From positions 1,325 to 58,603 of the forward strand of contig BRYA01000670.1 in NCBI GenBank assembly GCA_030267965.1: a stretch of DNA of 57,279 bases, read 5' to 3'. Position 1 is the first letter of the stretch. Each line of letters opens with the position of its first letter. Made by a program: the position numbers and the translations under genes. Source of the DNA: Triparma columacea. Taxonomy: Eukaryota > Sar > Bolidophyceae > Parmales > Triparmaceae. Shown here piece after piece: positions 47,307-57,279 of this stretch. Under the pieces are notes generated by a model. The model worked only from the letters and a program-made list of their open reading frames with translations. It was not told the DNA's origin and made no database searches.

Positions 47307-49226
47307 CTACCCCCCGTATCCCCCCAAGACCCTCTCCTTCCTCCTGACCACCCTCCTGAGCTCTCTGCACTCCTCTTCCATCCCCCTCAGCCTTTCCATC
47401 GCCCTCTCATAGCCTCCCCCCCCCCCCCCTCCCTGAGCCAGCCTCCGTCTCTCCCGGTAGTACCTCTCCTCGGCCTCGTCTAAGGAATCCTCAGCCTCCT
47501 GGAGCTCCCGGAGGCCCCGCGCCCCCCCCACAGCGACCATCTCTCGCGCACTCATGCCGGTGGGGCCGTTCTCGTCCCAACCCTCGGCCTCGGGGGGCGG
47601 GAGGGGGGCGGCGTCGTCCCAGTCGAAAATCCCCGAGTCTGAGTCCGAGTAATCGTAGTCCTCGTCGTCATCATCTTCATCGTCCTCGTCATACATCTCC
47701 TCCTCGAACTCGTCATATATCTCCTCCTCGTAGTCCTCCTCCTCCTCCTCCTCCTCCTCCTCCCCGTCCCGGTTGAACCACCCCCCCACCTCCTCTTTAA
47801 TCCACTCCCTCTCCCTCTCTTGTTTCCTCATGACCCTCTCCCACTCTTCCGCGTCGCTCACGTACCTCCCCTCCCCCCTTTCCTGCGTCTGTGTCCTCCT
47901 CCTCGTCCTCCTTTTCGGCCTCATACTTTCCCGCCTCCTGCGAGGAGGGGGGGATTTGCGTGAAGGGGTAGAGGGACTAGCAACCCTCCTGGAACGGGGA
48001 ACACCACGAGGAGCAGGGCGGGGGGACGGGGACGAAACTTCATTGACTGGGTCGAACGCTAACTCCCGAGCAGGGACGGAAGAGGCGGAGGGCAGGGTAT
48101 CGGGGAAAGGCAAGCTGTCCTGGGGGGCGACATTATCCTCCTCTTCCACCACCACTTCCTCCTCGTATTCATCCTCATCTTCCTCATATTTGTCCTCAAT
48201 TTTTCCTTCCTCATCTATTTCTTCCTCTTCCTCTTCATATTCGTCCTCTTCGTACTCGTCCTCCTCATAATATTCATCCTCCTCCCAATACTCCTCCTTC
48301 TCGTATTCCTCTTCCCCCCTCCCCTCCCTCCCCCTCTCCCTTTCGTTTCCCCTCCCCCTGTTCTCCAGGCCCATAATAATATCAATCCCGTTAAACTTCC
48401 CCTTCGTCCCTCCAAAGACCGTCCCCCCCCTCCCCTCCTTCACCTCGTAGTTCCTATCGTCGTCTATCCCGTACCAGAAGAGTCTGTTATATAGGTCCTC
48501 AAGCAATCCACCTCCAGGGGGTGAGGATCCTGACTGTTTAACGGTCCGACGACGTGACCTCTGTGGGCGGGTACGAGAAGGGCCCCTGGAGGAGCGTGAA
48601 GATGAGCGTGGAGATGGGGTAGGGTTGAACCAGTAGTCGTCGGCATCGTCTGGGGATGTTGCGGATGAGGTTTCTTCTGACGACGACGAATTATCATAGT
48701 AGTCCTCATCATCGTAGTCCTCATCCTCCTCCTCCTCCTCATCCTCCTCGTAGTCATAGTCATCTTGGTAATCGTAGATATCATCGCCTTTATTGCCTTG
48801 TTTCTCCCTTTCTCCTCCAAATTCTCCTTGCTGTTTGGTCATTTTTAATAGCATTCTTCCTTCTCTTCCTTCTCTTCCTTCTCTTCCCTCTCTTCCTCCC
48901 CATGGGGTTAAGGCTAATCTCGATGAGGTCTCTCTTCCTCCATTTTCTCCTCCTCTTCTTCCTCTAAACACATTTTGTGTGGATTTTGTATATTCATATC
49001 CATAGTTATATATACAATAGGGTGATCTATTGTACGCATATAGAGGAAGAGCACGTATTAGGCTACATGTGGATCCACTTCCCTCATTATCTCTGATTTG
49101 TGAGGATGTTTTGGGGCTAATACACGATCTAATCCTTATTCTACTTATATATGTTGACGTTATGAAGGCATTGATTGTAAAAAAGCATGTAAATATCGTG
49201 ATTAACGTTAGTATCATTTTTGGCAT
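47307..49226 (-). CDS. Plastid-targeted acidic low-complexity protein
   Basis: Single frame; the preferred start at 49226 gives about 639 residues. N terminus: MPKMILTLITIFTCFFTINAFITS, a signal peptide ending in NAF-I, an ochrophyte plastid ASAF-type motif, then a basic transit region (YISRIRIR). The middle has several long Asp/Glu/Tyr-rich acidic runs (up to about 35 residues) alternating with Arg/Ser-rich basic tracts. One non-repetitive segment (LEDLYNRLFWYGIDDDRNY...GTKGKFNGIDIIMGL) and a C-terminal coiled coil (ELQEAEDSLDEAEERYY...RLRGMEEECRELRR) look conserved. No family recognised; a scaffold or nucleic-acid/metal-buffering role is only a guess. The acid runs come from tri-nucleotide repeats. 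It starts 60 bp from the methyltransferase gene. Confidence 0.65.
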   Translation of the reverse strand: MPKMILTLITIFTCFFTINAFITSTYISRIRIRSCISPKTSSQIRDNEGSGSTCSLIRALPLYAYNRSPYCIYNYGYEYTKSTQNVFRGRRGGENGGRETSSRLALTPWGGREGREGREGREGRMLLKMTKQQGEFGGEREKQGNKGDDIYDYQDDYDYEEDEEEEEDEDYDDEDYYDNSSSSEETSSATSPDDADDYWFNPTPSPRSSSRSSRGPSRTRPQRSRRRTVKQSGSSPPGGGLLEDLYNRLFWYGIDDDRNYEVKEGRGGTVFGGTKGKFNGIDIIMGLENRGRGNERERGREGRGEEEYEKEEYWEEDEYYEEDEYEEDEYEEEEEEIDEEGKIEDKYEEDEDEYEEEVVVEEEDNVAPQDSLPFPDTLPSASSVPARELAFDPVNEVSSPSPRPAPRGVPRSRRVASPSTPSRKSPPPRRRRESMRPKRRTRRRTQTQERGEGRYVSDAEEWERVMRKQEREREWIKEEVGGWFNRDGEEEEEEEEEDYEEEIYDEFEEEMYDEDDEDDDDEDYDYSDSDSGIFDWDDAAPLPPPEAEGWDENGPTGMSAREMVAVGGARGLRELQEAEDSLDEAEERYYRERRRLAQGGGGGGGYERAMERLRGMEEECRELRRVVRRKERVLGGYGG

Positions 49227-49286
49227 ATTTGCCACTTTTGGCACCACAAAAAGAAGAAAAGAAGCACTTTTGACAAATACTTCAAA

Positions 49287-51038
49287 ATGTCTCAAATTCA
49301 TGACAATTCAATACCAAGAAAACGCAGACGTGGTCGAAGAGATAACGAAACGAAAGATAAACAACAATTACAACTAATTCAATCGAATCAAACAACAAAT
49401 CAGCCATCCACAAATAAGACACCCCTCGATAAAGTCAAGGAAGACAAAAATATAGACAAAAATAGCGACAAAAAGAAAAGGAAGAGGGGAAACGCGATCC
49501 CAAAAAAAGGAGAGGAGGGTTACATGTCACCAACACAGCTAAGAAACGCAAGGAAGAGGAAGGCAGCAAAGGCAAAGAAGGCAAAGGAGAAGGAACAGAG
49601 GGAGAGGGAGGAGATAAGGAGAGAGAGGGGGGACAAGTTTCCAGTCAAGAGCTTAGATCTTAGCAAGGGGGAGGGCAGTAAAAAGAGGTGAGGCATTTAT
49701 AACCATTTATAACATGCCGTTCTCTATCTAGTTTGCAGCCAACTCCAAAGGAGATATTACTTTCCGCACTTTCGCTCTTTGCTCGTCGCTTCACTTGCTG
49801 CCCCCCCCACCCCCGTATTTCCTGGCCCCCTCTCACCACCCACCCAAAGCAAGCCTTCCATCGATCCCTCCCAGGCCTACATAAGCTCACCTAAAACCTG
49901 CCCCCGCGTCCTCTCCGCCGCTTCCTACTTTGCCTCCAAGTCTCTCCCCTACCCTGTCCACGTCGGTCCCCTAACAGGCTGGCGCACATCCTCAAAGCTA
50001 GCCGTCCGCCTCAACCACAAAGGCAAGCTTACCATCGGCCTCTTCGAACCCTCCTCCCACAAGATAACCCCAGCGTCGTCCTCCCCCGCCCACCACCCCT
50101 CAATAAACGCCGTCGTTAAAATCCTCGAGTCCACAGCGTCCAAAATCGGCGTCACCCCATACGACGAGAGCACAAATTTAGGGGACCTTAAGTTCGTCTT
50201 CCTTAACGTCGACAGGAAGAGCGGCACCGTCCAGCTTACCTTAATCGTAAACCTCCTCCCCACCTCCCCCCTCCCCTCCTCCCTTTCATCCCTAACCTCA
50301 ACCCTCCCTTCTTTAACCCCCCTAATCTCCACCATCTACGTCCACTACAACCTGTCAACAACGAAGCACGACAACAATATATTCTCATTCGAACCCGACA
50401 CTTGGTCACTCCTCTTCGGACCCCCCTGCGGTATAGAGGAGGAGCTGGAGGACGTCAAGACACCGTACCAGCTCAAACTTTACTTCCCCCCGACGGTCTT
50501 TAGACAGGCCAACGTAACGGCGTTCCAAGGGATAGTCGGGAGGATAAGGGAAGTCATTGGGGAGTTGGGTAGGAAGGATTTGAGGGTCCTCGAGCTGTAC
50601 GGAGGAGTCGGCACTATAGGGCTGAACCTCCTTGATTATGTCTCGAAGTTAGTGTCCTCTGATGAGAACCCTCACAACCTTACCCCCTTTAATACCTCTC
50701 TCCAAAATCTCCCTAAGAATCTCCGCAAGAAGGCTAGCTACCTGCAGGAGAGCGCTGAGGGTGTCGTAAAAAGCGGTAACTTGAGTCGAAACTCTTTCGA
50801 CCTCGTCGTAGTCGATCCCCCCCGAAAAGGATGCAACCCCGCCGTCCTCCAGGCGCTATGCGGGAGGGGGGAGAAGGACCTGAAGACGCTTATCTACGTG
50901 AGCTGCGGGTTCGACGCGTTCAAGAGAGACGCGGAAACGTTGGAGGGGAAGGGGGGGTGGAAACTTGAAAGGGGGGAGGGGAGAGTTCTTTTTCCGGGCG
51001 CGGATGCGGTGGAAACTTTAGCCGTTTTTAAGAGGTAG
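49287..51038 (+). CDS. TrmA/RumA-type RNA (uracil-5-)-methyltransferase
   Basis: Exons 49287-49687 and 49850-51038 give about 529 residues; an alternative acceptor at 49738 would add 37 residues. Exon 1 encodes a very basic, lysine-rich leader, probably RNA-binding or a nuclear/nucleolar signal. The catalytic domain has FRQANVTAFQGIV, SAM-binding VLELYGGVGTIGL, VVVDPPRKGC (motif IV of the m5U family) and IYVSC with the nucleophilic Cys. The C-terminal ADAVETLAVFKR is also typical (family end H.E.v..L.). The N-terminal half (PYPVHVGPLTGWRTSSKLAVR) corresponds to the family's substrate-positioning segment. It makes m5U in tRNA or rRNA; exact target unknown. No iron-sulfur Cys cluster is evident. 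Confidence 0.86.
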
Positions 51039-51306
51039 AGGAAGGAATGGATGAAGCTAAATACATGTAAACACAATCAAATTTGAGGACAACAAAATTT
51101 TCTCCTTGTTGGTCCTTTTTCCCTCACCTCCACCTCAACTGCCCCACACTTGAGAACTTATTCTAAACAGAATTAAATTCAATTCCTCCCTCCCTGTACC
51201 CACAGTACCACCCTATAACATACAAAACCCCCGAAACAACCCTTAAAATCCCCCCTCCTTCCCCCTTAGCTTCCCTTCACCTCCCCTCCTCTCCCCACCG
51301 AAGACC

Positions 51307-54300
51307 ATGACCTCTTCTGGCCTTGCTCCCCTGGGTGAGCCCCCCCCCGACTCTGACTCTGAGGAGGAGGTGTTCGAGGAGCTGTTGCACGACCGCGGTC
51401 CCCTCATCGCGCCTCTCCCTAACTCCCTGGAAATGAAGCACCTGGAGAATGTCATCCGGCACCTCCATGGGCAAATCAAGCTCAACAGCAACGCGATCAA
51501 GAGGCAAAGGAAGGCCAAGAAGGCCTCGGTCATCGCACAGAGAAAGGCCACGATCGCTCAGAACATGGCGGGGCTTCCGGGGGGTTCCAGGCCTGGGACT
51601 CCCGGGCAGCCTGCTGTTGTGGTCAAGTCGGCCACTACAGAGATGGCAGAGAAGTGGGCGGATGTCGACAAGACCACCGAGGAGGAGCCGGGTTCCGACG
51701 AGAAGGAGGAGGTGAGGATGAGGGGTGAAATGAATGAGGTGTGGCTAGCAACATGCATGATATTTTTACCCTAACCCTTACAACCCTAATGTGTATACAA
51801 CCCTCACTTACCCACAACTACGAACCACCACCACCGCTTTGCTCTTTCTTCTATATAGACCACCGATGATAAGGTCAACAAGGTCGAAGAAAAGGTCAAC
51901 CTGTTGTTTGAGATGCTCGTCAAGACCATGAAGACCGTGGAGGAGATGAAGGATAACATGGCCCACAGCGAGGCCATCCAGGCCGCCAAGGACGACGCCC
52001 AGGACGAGGTGATGCAGATGGAGTTCGACAGCTACGACAGGAAGTTCGCGAACGTGTTGAAGTACAAAGACCTGCAGGAGGCCATGGGGATGCTCGACGC
52101 CCAGCTCAAGTCTACCGAGGCAGGGTTGAACAGAAAGGTCCTGGAGACCTCGAGGAACCTCAACGAGAGCCTGGACCACGAGCTCGAGAAGGTCTTGGGA
52201 CAGGTCAAGGGAGTGATAGAGGCCACTGAGGAGCAGGACAAGTTGATGGACGAGAAGGTCGAGAGGCTCGTCCAGAGAATATTGGAGGGAGGTGGAAGTG
52301 GGGGGGGAGAGGGAGAGGGGGGGGGAGGAGGGGGGGCGAATGAAGGAGGGGGAAAGGGGATGGGAGGGGGAGGCTTTGGTGGAGGCAAGGTGAGCAAGGA
52401 GAAGGCAGGGCAAAGCAAGACAAAGTTTACAATGTTGTTTGAGGCTCCATCATTCCCACCTCTTAACCCCTCCACCATTCCGCTACCGCAGATGCTCATG
52501 TCGAAGGAGACCGTCATCATTCAGCAGCAACACGAGAAACAGCAAAGACAGGACCACGCTTTGATAAATAAGTTGAAGGAACGGGTGAACAAAATGGAGC
52601 TTGAAAACGCCAAGGCGATGAACCTGTTGGAGAGGCTATCCAAGCAGTGCGAGGCCGCAAGTGAGAGGGCAGTGAAGAGCGAGGCCACAACGGAGATGCT
52701 AGGAAAAACGTTGAAGGAGAGTACGACGCAAATCCACGAGACCCTCACCCAGAACCTTGTTGAATCCTTCAACACGATCAATAACACAATAAGCGAGCAG
52801 AAGATAATCACTGAGACTATCATCAAAGAAACGAAGGAAACCATCAAGGAGGAGAGAGAGGTCGCTATGCGAGATCTGCAGGTCGCCGTGAAGGAGGACA
52901 TTGAAGTGGTCAAAGTCGAGGTTAAGAAGGACACGGAGAGGTTCGTCGAGCAAGCTGTCGAAACCGAGGTGAAGCAGGTCGAGGAGAGACAGGAGAAAAA
53001 GATCGTGGAGATGGTCGGGGAGGGTATGAAAGAAGAGCAAGCCGAGGTGAAGGGGGAGCAGACCCACCTTGAAGATGAGATTGCCAAACTCAAGGAGGAG
53101 ATAGAGGGGTTGAAGAGCGGAGGGGAGGAGCGGGAGGTGGTCGTCAAGAAGGAAATCAGCGCAGGTGAGTGGAGCGGAGAGCATAAGGGGTTGGATGTCG
53201 CGTTTTATTTCTTCGTTAGTCGCTCCTCGTGAAGAAAACTAACTTTAATTTTAACCAATCATCATCATCGCAGTCTCTGAGAACATCAGGAGGCAGTCCA
53301 TGGCGCAGGTGCAGCTGGTCAGCAAGCAGATGAGCGCGCAGCACACCGACGTCACCAACAGGGTCGAAGAACTCAAAACAAATGAGATCGCAAACAAGCT
53401 CGGCATCAAGACCATGAAGGATAACATCGAGCAGCTCACAAAGTTCATGAGAGGGAATATCGTGGAAGTCAAGAAGGAAATCAAAGACGAGACCAAGAAG
53501 CTGTTTGAGCAAAACACCAACACTAAGATGTCTCTGGGCAGCAGCATCGCAGACGTCGAGGAGAAGCTCAGCCAAACTATAAACAAGTTGGACGACGAGG
53601 TCCAGAACTTTAACGACGAGACCTTTGCAGTGCAGGGTTCCATCGCCGACCTGAACGAAGAGCTGACGAAGCTGGCCACGAAGAGCAATATGTGGGACGC
53701 CATTGAAAAGAAGCTGGAACACCACGTGAGGACCCTCGGGAAGGAGTGCACAACGCTAGAGGAAGGGGCCAGCAGCAGCAAGCCGACGACCCTGAGCTTG
53801 CCCCTCCAGCGTTATCTGGCCGGGAACACGCAAAGGATTGCGAAGCTTATCGCCACCAAGGCAGACTTTGAGGTCATCAGGAAGATTGTCATGGCCACCG
53901 ACCCTGCCACGACAGACTGGGACGTCGAGGTGACGTCTTACAGGAACAGCTTCCTGACCGAGTTCATTGGCCAAGTCCAGGCGGAGGCCATGAAGAAGCA
54001 CCCCATCACTGACATGCTCGTGGAGGAGGCCAGAGAGAAGTTTCTCGGGAAGCTCTCGTTGGCAATCAAGGTCGCCATAAGCAAGTACTCGAGGGTACAG
54101 ATAGGCTCCACGTTGTTGGGAAGGAGGCAGCTCGTGCCGACCTGCATGGCGTGCGACAGGCCTTTCAACAAGGAGGGGGGGACAGGGGGAGCAGGGGGGG
54201 GAGGGGGAGACATGAGGGGGGTAAGCAGGGACCCCCTTCCAATGAGGCCAGACGACGACAGCAGCATAGCCAGCTACACCAGCATGGCAGATGGAAGCAG

Positions 54301-54646
54301 GAATAGCAATAACTACAACGTCGTGCCGTTCGGAGTTGACCAGAGGAAGCTCGACAAGTACGTCTTCAGGGCTGGTTTTAAGATACCGAAACACATTAAT
54401 AGCCCGTTGCAGGTTGGGGGAGGAGGGCCAGACATGTTCTACCCAGACGACGGAAGTATGGGCAGCTTGGATAGTATGGGAAGTTTGGGTAGTGGCGGGG
54501 GATCGAGGAGACCCCACACAGTCGCATACGGAAGAAAGGGGGGGGGCAAGGGGGGCAAGGGAGGGGGAGGGGGAGGAGGAAGCAACTTCATGTTGGGGAG
54601 TAGTAGTGTGGGCAGGCTTCCAGATGTTGCGAGTCCCTCGAGGTGA
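51307..54646 (+). CDS. Long coiled-coil protein with CxxCDRP motif (QRICH2/DUF4795-like)
   Basis: Exons 51307-51711, 51859-52389, 52492-53164 and 53274-54646 give 993 residues. Residues about 30-100 and 140-730 are charged heptad-like helices, interrupted by a Gly-rich stretch (about 285-312). After the coil comes LVPTCMACDRPF, resembling the CLSCDRP motif near the end of the DUF4795 region of QRICH2, a sperm-flagellum protein. The tail is Gly/Ser-rich, with repeated SMGSL and basic-Gly runs and VDQRKLDKYVFRAGFKIP. A flagellar or cytoskeletal structural role is inferred from that resemblance only. Intron 52390-52491 is 102 bp, in frame and without stops, so retention would be silent for the frame. 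An AATAAA-like signal follows the stop at about 54712. Confidence 0.72.
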
Positions 54647-54815
54647 TGCGAGTGAAGGAGGAGGAGGAGGAGGAGAGGTGAAGGTGGGGAACGGACGGTG
54701 AAAAAAAATAAAGAACTGAACGATTCAAATATCATCCTAGCTTCTTTTATACAAGACCCCAACAGCGCAATTTAAAACACGAAATCGTACACAATATGCA
54801 AGGACACGTCGAGCG

Positions 54816-55190
54816 CTACCGAACAGAACCCATTGCCTTCGTTAGCTGAGGCAGAACGTGAGGATCAGAAAGGTAGGGAAGGCACGCAAGTGGACCATCC
54901 GATCTGTAAGTACGGAGGAAAGAGTTTACACAATCAGCAGTGCTTTCATCAAAGCCGAGACGACTAAGCTCAAGCTTGGCGACAGTAGCCGGGGACAGCA
55001 GACCTGGTACGCACCCTGGCGCATTCAGTTGCTGTAGTGGGACTCGAAGAGTCTTCGTTGAGTAGGGCGAGCTTGTGATGGATATCTGGCTCTTCACTCG
55101 CTTCGTATTGGTTGGAGGGTTGAATTTAGGGGTAAATGCGTCGACGTACACAGCCACGAGGAGCAAACTGATGAGGAAGAAGGTGTTCAT
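54816..55190 (-). CDS. Small plastid-targeted protein, function unknown
   Basis: 124 residues from the ATG at 55190. MNTFFLISLLLVAVYVDAFTPKF is a signal peptide ending DAF-T, an ochrophyte plastid motif, followed by a basic Ser/Thr-rich transit region. The mature part (about 60 residues: PGCVPGLLSPATVAKLELSRLGF ..., with CVNSFLRTYRSDGPLACLPYL) is a compact helical domain with three cysteines. I do not recognise it. The frame upstream of this ATG is open but starts at a non-ATG codon. Confidence 0.62.
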   Translation of the reverse strand: MNTFFLISLLLVAVYVDAFTPKFNPPTNTKRVKSQISITSSPYSTKTLRVPLQQLNAPGCVPGLLSPATVAKLELSRLGFDESTADCVNSFLRTYRSDGPLACLPYLSDPHVLPQLTKAMGSVR

Positions 55191-55235
55191 AGTAGCGAAG
55201 TTGATCGTCTCCACCAGTTGAAATGTTTTTGATGA

Positions 55236-55601
55236 TTATAGCGTAAGTTTTGAAGACACCGCTCTTGTTTGAGGAGATTCAAAGAGAATATGGATAGAGA
55301 GTAGGCCGGAAAGAAGTTTTACAGCGCAGGATAGATTGAAAGAGGTTATTTTGAGGTTTGATTGATCGACCGTCACGAATGAGTGGTAGGGTTTATTTCT
55401 AGCTTCTTGATCCCCAAAAAACGAAATGAGGGCGCTTACTTTGGAGATATAGTGTTTTTGATGTTTGACTTGGCGATTTTTTAAGGGATTGGGGTCACCC
55501 TGACCGTAGCAAAGTGAAATGTGGCCAAAGGCTTCACTGACGGATGGCAAATTTGCCAAATCAGTGGCTATCTGCTGTGCAAAGTCTGCGAGCGATCTCA
55601 T
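55236..55601 (-). CDS. Possible small gene, unknown, structure uncertain
   Basis: Open frame of 121 residues from the ATG at 55601 (MRSLADFAQQIATDL). The first 54 residues look like an amphipathic helical protein; after HYISK there is a donor-like gtaagc, so the rest may be intron and the true 3' exon was not found. No family recognised. It could also be part of the 5' region of the adjacent small plastid-protein gene. Confidence 0.3.
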   Translation of the reverse strand: MRSLADFAQQIATDLANLPSVSEAFGHISLCYGQGDPNPLKNRQVKHQKHYISKVSALISFFGDQEARNKPYHSFVTVDQSNLKITSFNLSCAVKLLSGLLSIHILFESPQTRAVSSKLTL

Positions 55602-55905
55602 TTTTTGGAGAAAAAAAGAAAGGATAGTGGAGATTCGAGGCGGTAAAAAGTTCAAGGTTGCGGGTACTACTTAATATGGGGGCGGAGAGCTCGTTGATGG
55701 ACGCCACAGCCATCCAAGTTTCATAAATTTGCAACTTTTAATTCCAGTTTGTGCCACCATTCAACTCAATTGCGTTTTTTTTTTAACTAACTAGTCATCT
55801 GACTCCATAATAAACCCATTATCACTCATCATCTCAGCACGGGTGACTCTGATATTGGAAGTGTGCCCTTGTGCAGAAAAGCAATCCAAAAAACTACACT
55901 GAAGC
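55602..55905. other. Intergenic region upstream of the DEAD-box helicase
   Basis: 304 bp, divergent, AT-rich with a T9 run near 55776. No gene-like signal. Confidence 0.4.
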
Positions 55906-57279
55906 ATGAGCGATAGCGATAGCGACAGCGACTCTTCGTCATCCTCTTCTACGCCCCCTCAACATATGACGGCACAGACCACCTCCTCAGAGGAATCCAA
56001 GAAGGTAAAATCAAAAACTTCTTCGACCAATGGAGGCGAGGGCAGGGAAGTTTCTGTGGAGTCAGAGGCCGTGATGAGCGAAGTCACCTTTGAGTCCCTT
56101 GAGGTAGCCCCCAAGATCTGCAACGCTTGCAAGCAGATGGGCTGGACTGTTGCCACGACGATACAGAGCAAGGCCATTCCTCATGCCATTGCTGGCAGGG
56201 ATGTGATTGGGCTTGCGGAAACGGGCTCGGGTAAAACGGGCAGCTTTGCCATTCCCATCTTGCAAAGATTGCTCAACAATCCCCAGAAGCTATTCGCGGT
56301 GGTTCTTGCCCCTACAAGGGAGCTCGCGTTTCAGATCCATGAGGTTTTTGAGGCTTTGGGTCAGCACGTTGGTTCAAAGGTGCGTGGAGGGGAGATGGGA
56401 GGGGGGAAGTAGGGTGGGCTTTGGACCACCCGAAAGGCTGGGGGTGTGCTCTCCGAACTGATCGCTCACCCCCCCCCCTCCCCAACCCCCCACAGTCAGT
56501 CTGCATCGTTGGAGGCGTTGATATGATCTCCCAAGCAATTGCCCTGGCGAGGAAACCCCACATCATAGTGGCAACCCCGGGAAGGCTCGTGGATCACCTC
56601 GAGAACACTAAGGGCTTCAACTTGCGCCAGCTCAAGTACCTCGTCATGGACGAGGCGGACAGGATGCTTTCGATGGATTTTGAGGAGGAGGTAAGCGAGG
56701 GATGGGGTAAAGGTTTCGAAAATGTTGGGATTGTCGGCCGCACTCCTTCCACAACCTAATCCCCCACCCCCCACCCCCTACCCCCAAACCCCAGCTCAAC
56801 AAGATCTTGGGGGAAATCCCAGACTCCACTGAGGGCCGCAGAACCATGCTCTTCTCCGCGACCATGACATCAAAGGTTGAAAAACTCCAAAGGGCCTCCC
56901 TTTCTGATCCCATTCGCGTCGAGGTCTCCACAAAGTTCCAGACCCCCGATAAGCTCGTCCAGCAGTACCTCTTCATCCCGGCCAAGTACAAGGACTGTTA
57001 CCTCACGTACTTAATGAACGACTTTGCGGGACAGGTGAGGCGAATGGGGGAAAAGTCAACTTATGGCATTCCCACTAACGCAACTATTTGCCTCGCTTCG
57101 CTTTGCTCTCGATGCAGTCAATGCTCGTTTTTGCCGCAACCTGCAACAACGCACAGCGGCTGACCCTACTTCTGCGCAACCTCGGGTTCCAAGCAGTCTG
57201 CCTCCATGGGCAAATGTCGCAGCCCAAGCGCCTCGGAGCACTGAACAAGTTCAAGTCGGGGGCCAGGTGAGTTGATTTC
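55906..57279 (+). CDS. DEAD-box RNA helicase Rrp3/DDX47, 3' end outside window
   Basis: Exons 55906-56379, 56496-56690, 56795-57034 and 57118-57266 (continues beyond a donor at 57267). About 352 residues seen. After an acidic Ser/Asp-rich leader: [21 protein letters not shown] with a Q motif (TTIQSKAIP; Ala replaces the usual Pro before TT), motif I AETGSGKT, Ia PTRELA, Ib [21 protein letters not shown], then domain-2 segments [10 protein letters not shown] and HGQMSQPKR. The order and the FxS..v...C...GW start best fit the Rrp3/DDX47 group, which processes 18S pre-rRNA in the nucleolus. Introns are short with C-rich acceptors; the third contains cctcgcttcgctttgctc, the recurring intronic motif. 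Confidence 0.9.

Overview
This window is nuclear DNA of a eukaryote, most likely a photosynthetic stramenopile (ochrophyte: a diatom, bolidophyte or pelagophyte relative). The evidence is: GT-AG introns in most genes; a mitochondrial triosephosphate isomerase-GAPDH fusion, a stramenopile hallmark; three proteins with ochrophyte-style plastid presequences (signal peptide ending in an ASAF-like motif: NAFN, NAFI, DAFT); and [17 protein letters not shown] (DUF285/BspA-like) surface repeats. Genes are tightly packed on both strands. Divergent pairs are separated by as little as about 40-110 bp, and intron acceptors are often C-rich. Gene models were built by hand from reading frames and splice sites; exon coordinates are given in each entry. 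Species and exact expression are not known from the sequence.

Layout. 1-4560: a large extracellular repeat protein (open at the window edge) with a Pro/Thr stalk and about 17 leucine-rich-like repeats; its 3' half is a tandem array of exon+intron units. 5.2-8.6 kb: a tail-anchored low-complexity protein and NPRL2 (GATOR1). 8.7-11.6 kb: a D-threonine aldolase-like enzyme and a secreted M14 carboxypeptidase from a shared 57-bp promoter. 11.7-12.7 kb: a 450-bp TA-flanked inverted-repeat element inside a partial duplication of a small basic-protein gene. 12.8-17.1 kb: a short kinesin, a GT92 glycosyltransferase and a SAP/ankyrin-like protein. 17.4-21.0 kb: the TPI-GAPDH fusion and a second, cytosolic-type GAPDH, head to head. 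21.2-27.2 kb: a YqgF-like nuclease, a PH-domain protein and a myosin. 27.4-35.2 kb: a protein of about 2,400 residues combining a degenerate receiver domain, a degenerate alpha/beta hydrolase, IQ motifs, coiled coil, SAM and ankyrin repeats. 35.4-41.3 kb: a thylakoid-lumen-targeted protein, kinetochore Mis12 and spliceosomal Snu114. 41.4-46.4 kb: a RhaT-like transporter, autophagy protease ATG4 and a Cys-loop ligand-gated channel with a nicotinic-like binding site. 47.3-57.3 kb: an acidic plastid-targeted protein, a TrmA-type RNA methyltransferase, a QRICH2-like coiled-coil protein, two small genes and a Rrp3/DDX47 helicase that runs off the end.

The genes do not form one pathway. The main local relationships are the divergent glycolytic pair with signs of gene conversion, the two motor/cytoskeletal loci (kinesin; myosin next to the multi-domain IQ protein), and nutrient/autophagy control (NPRL2, ATG4). 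The strongest leads for something new are the frame-preserving exon array in the surface protein, the double-pseudo-domain scaffold, the nicotinic-receptor-like channel, and the mobile element caught with its own empty site.
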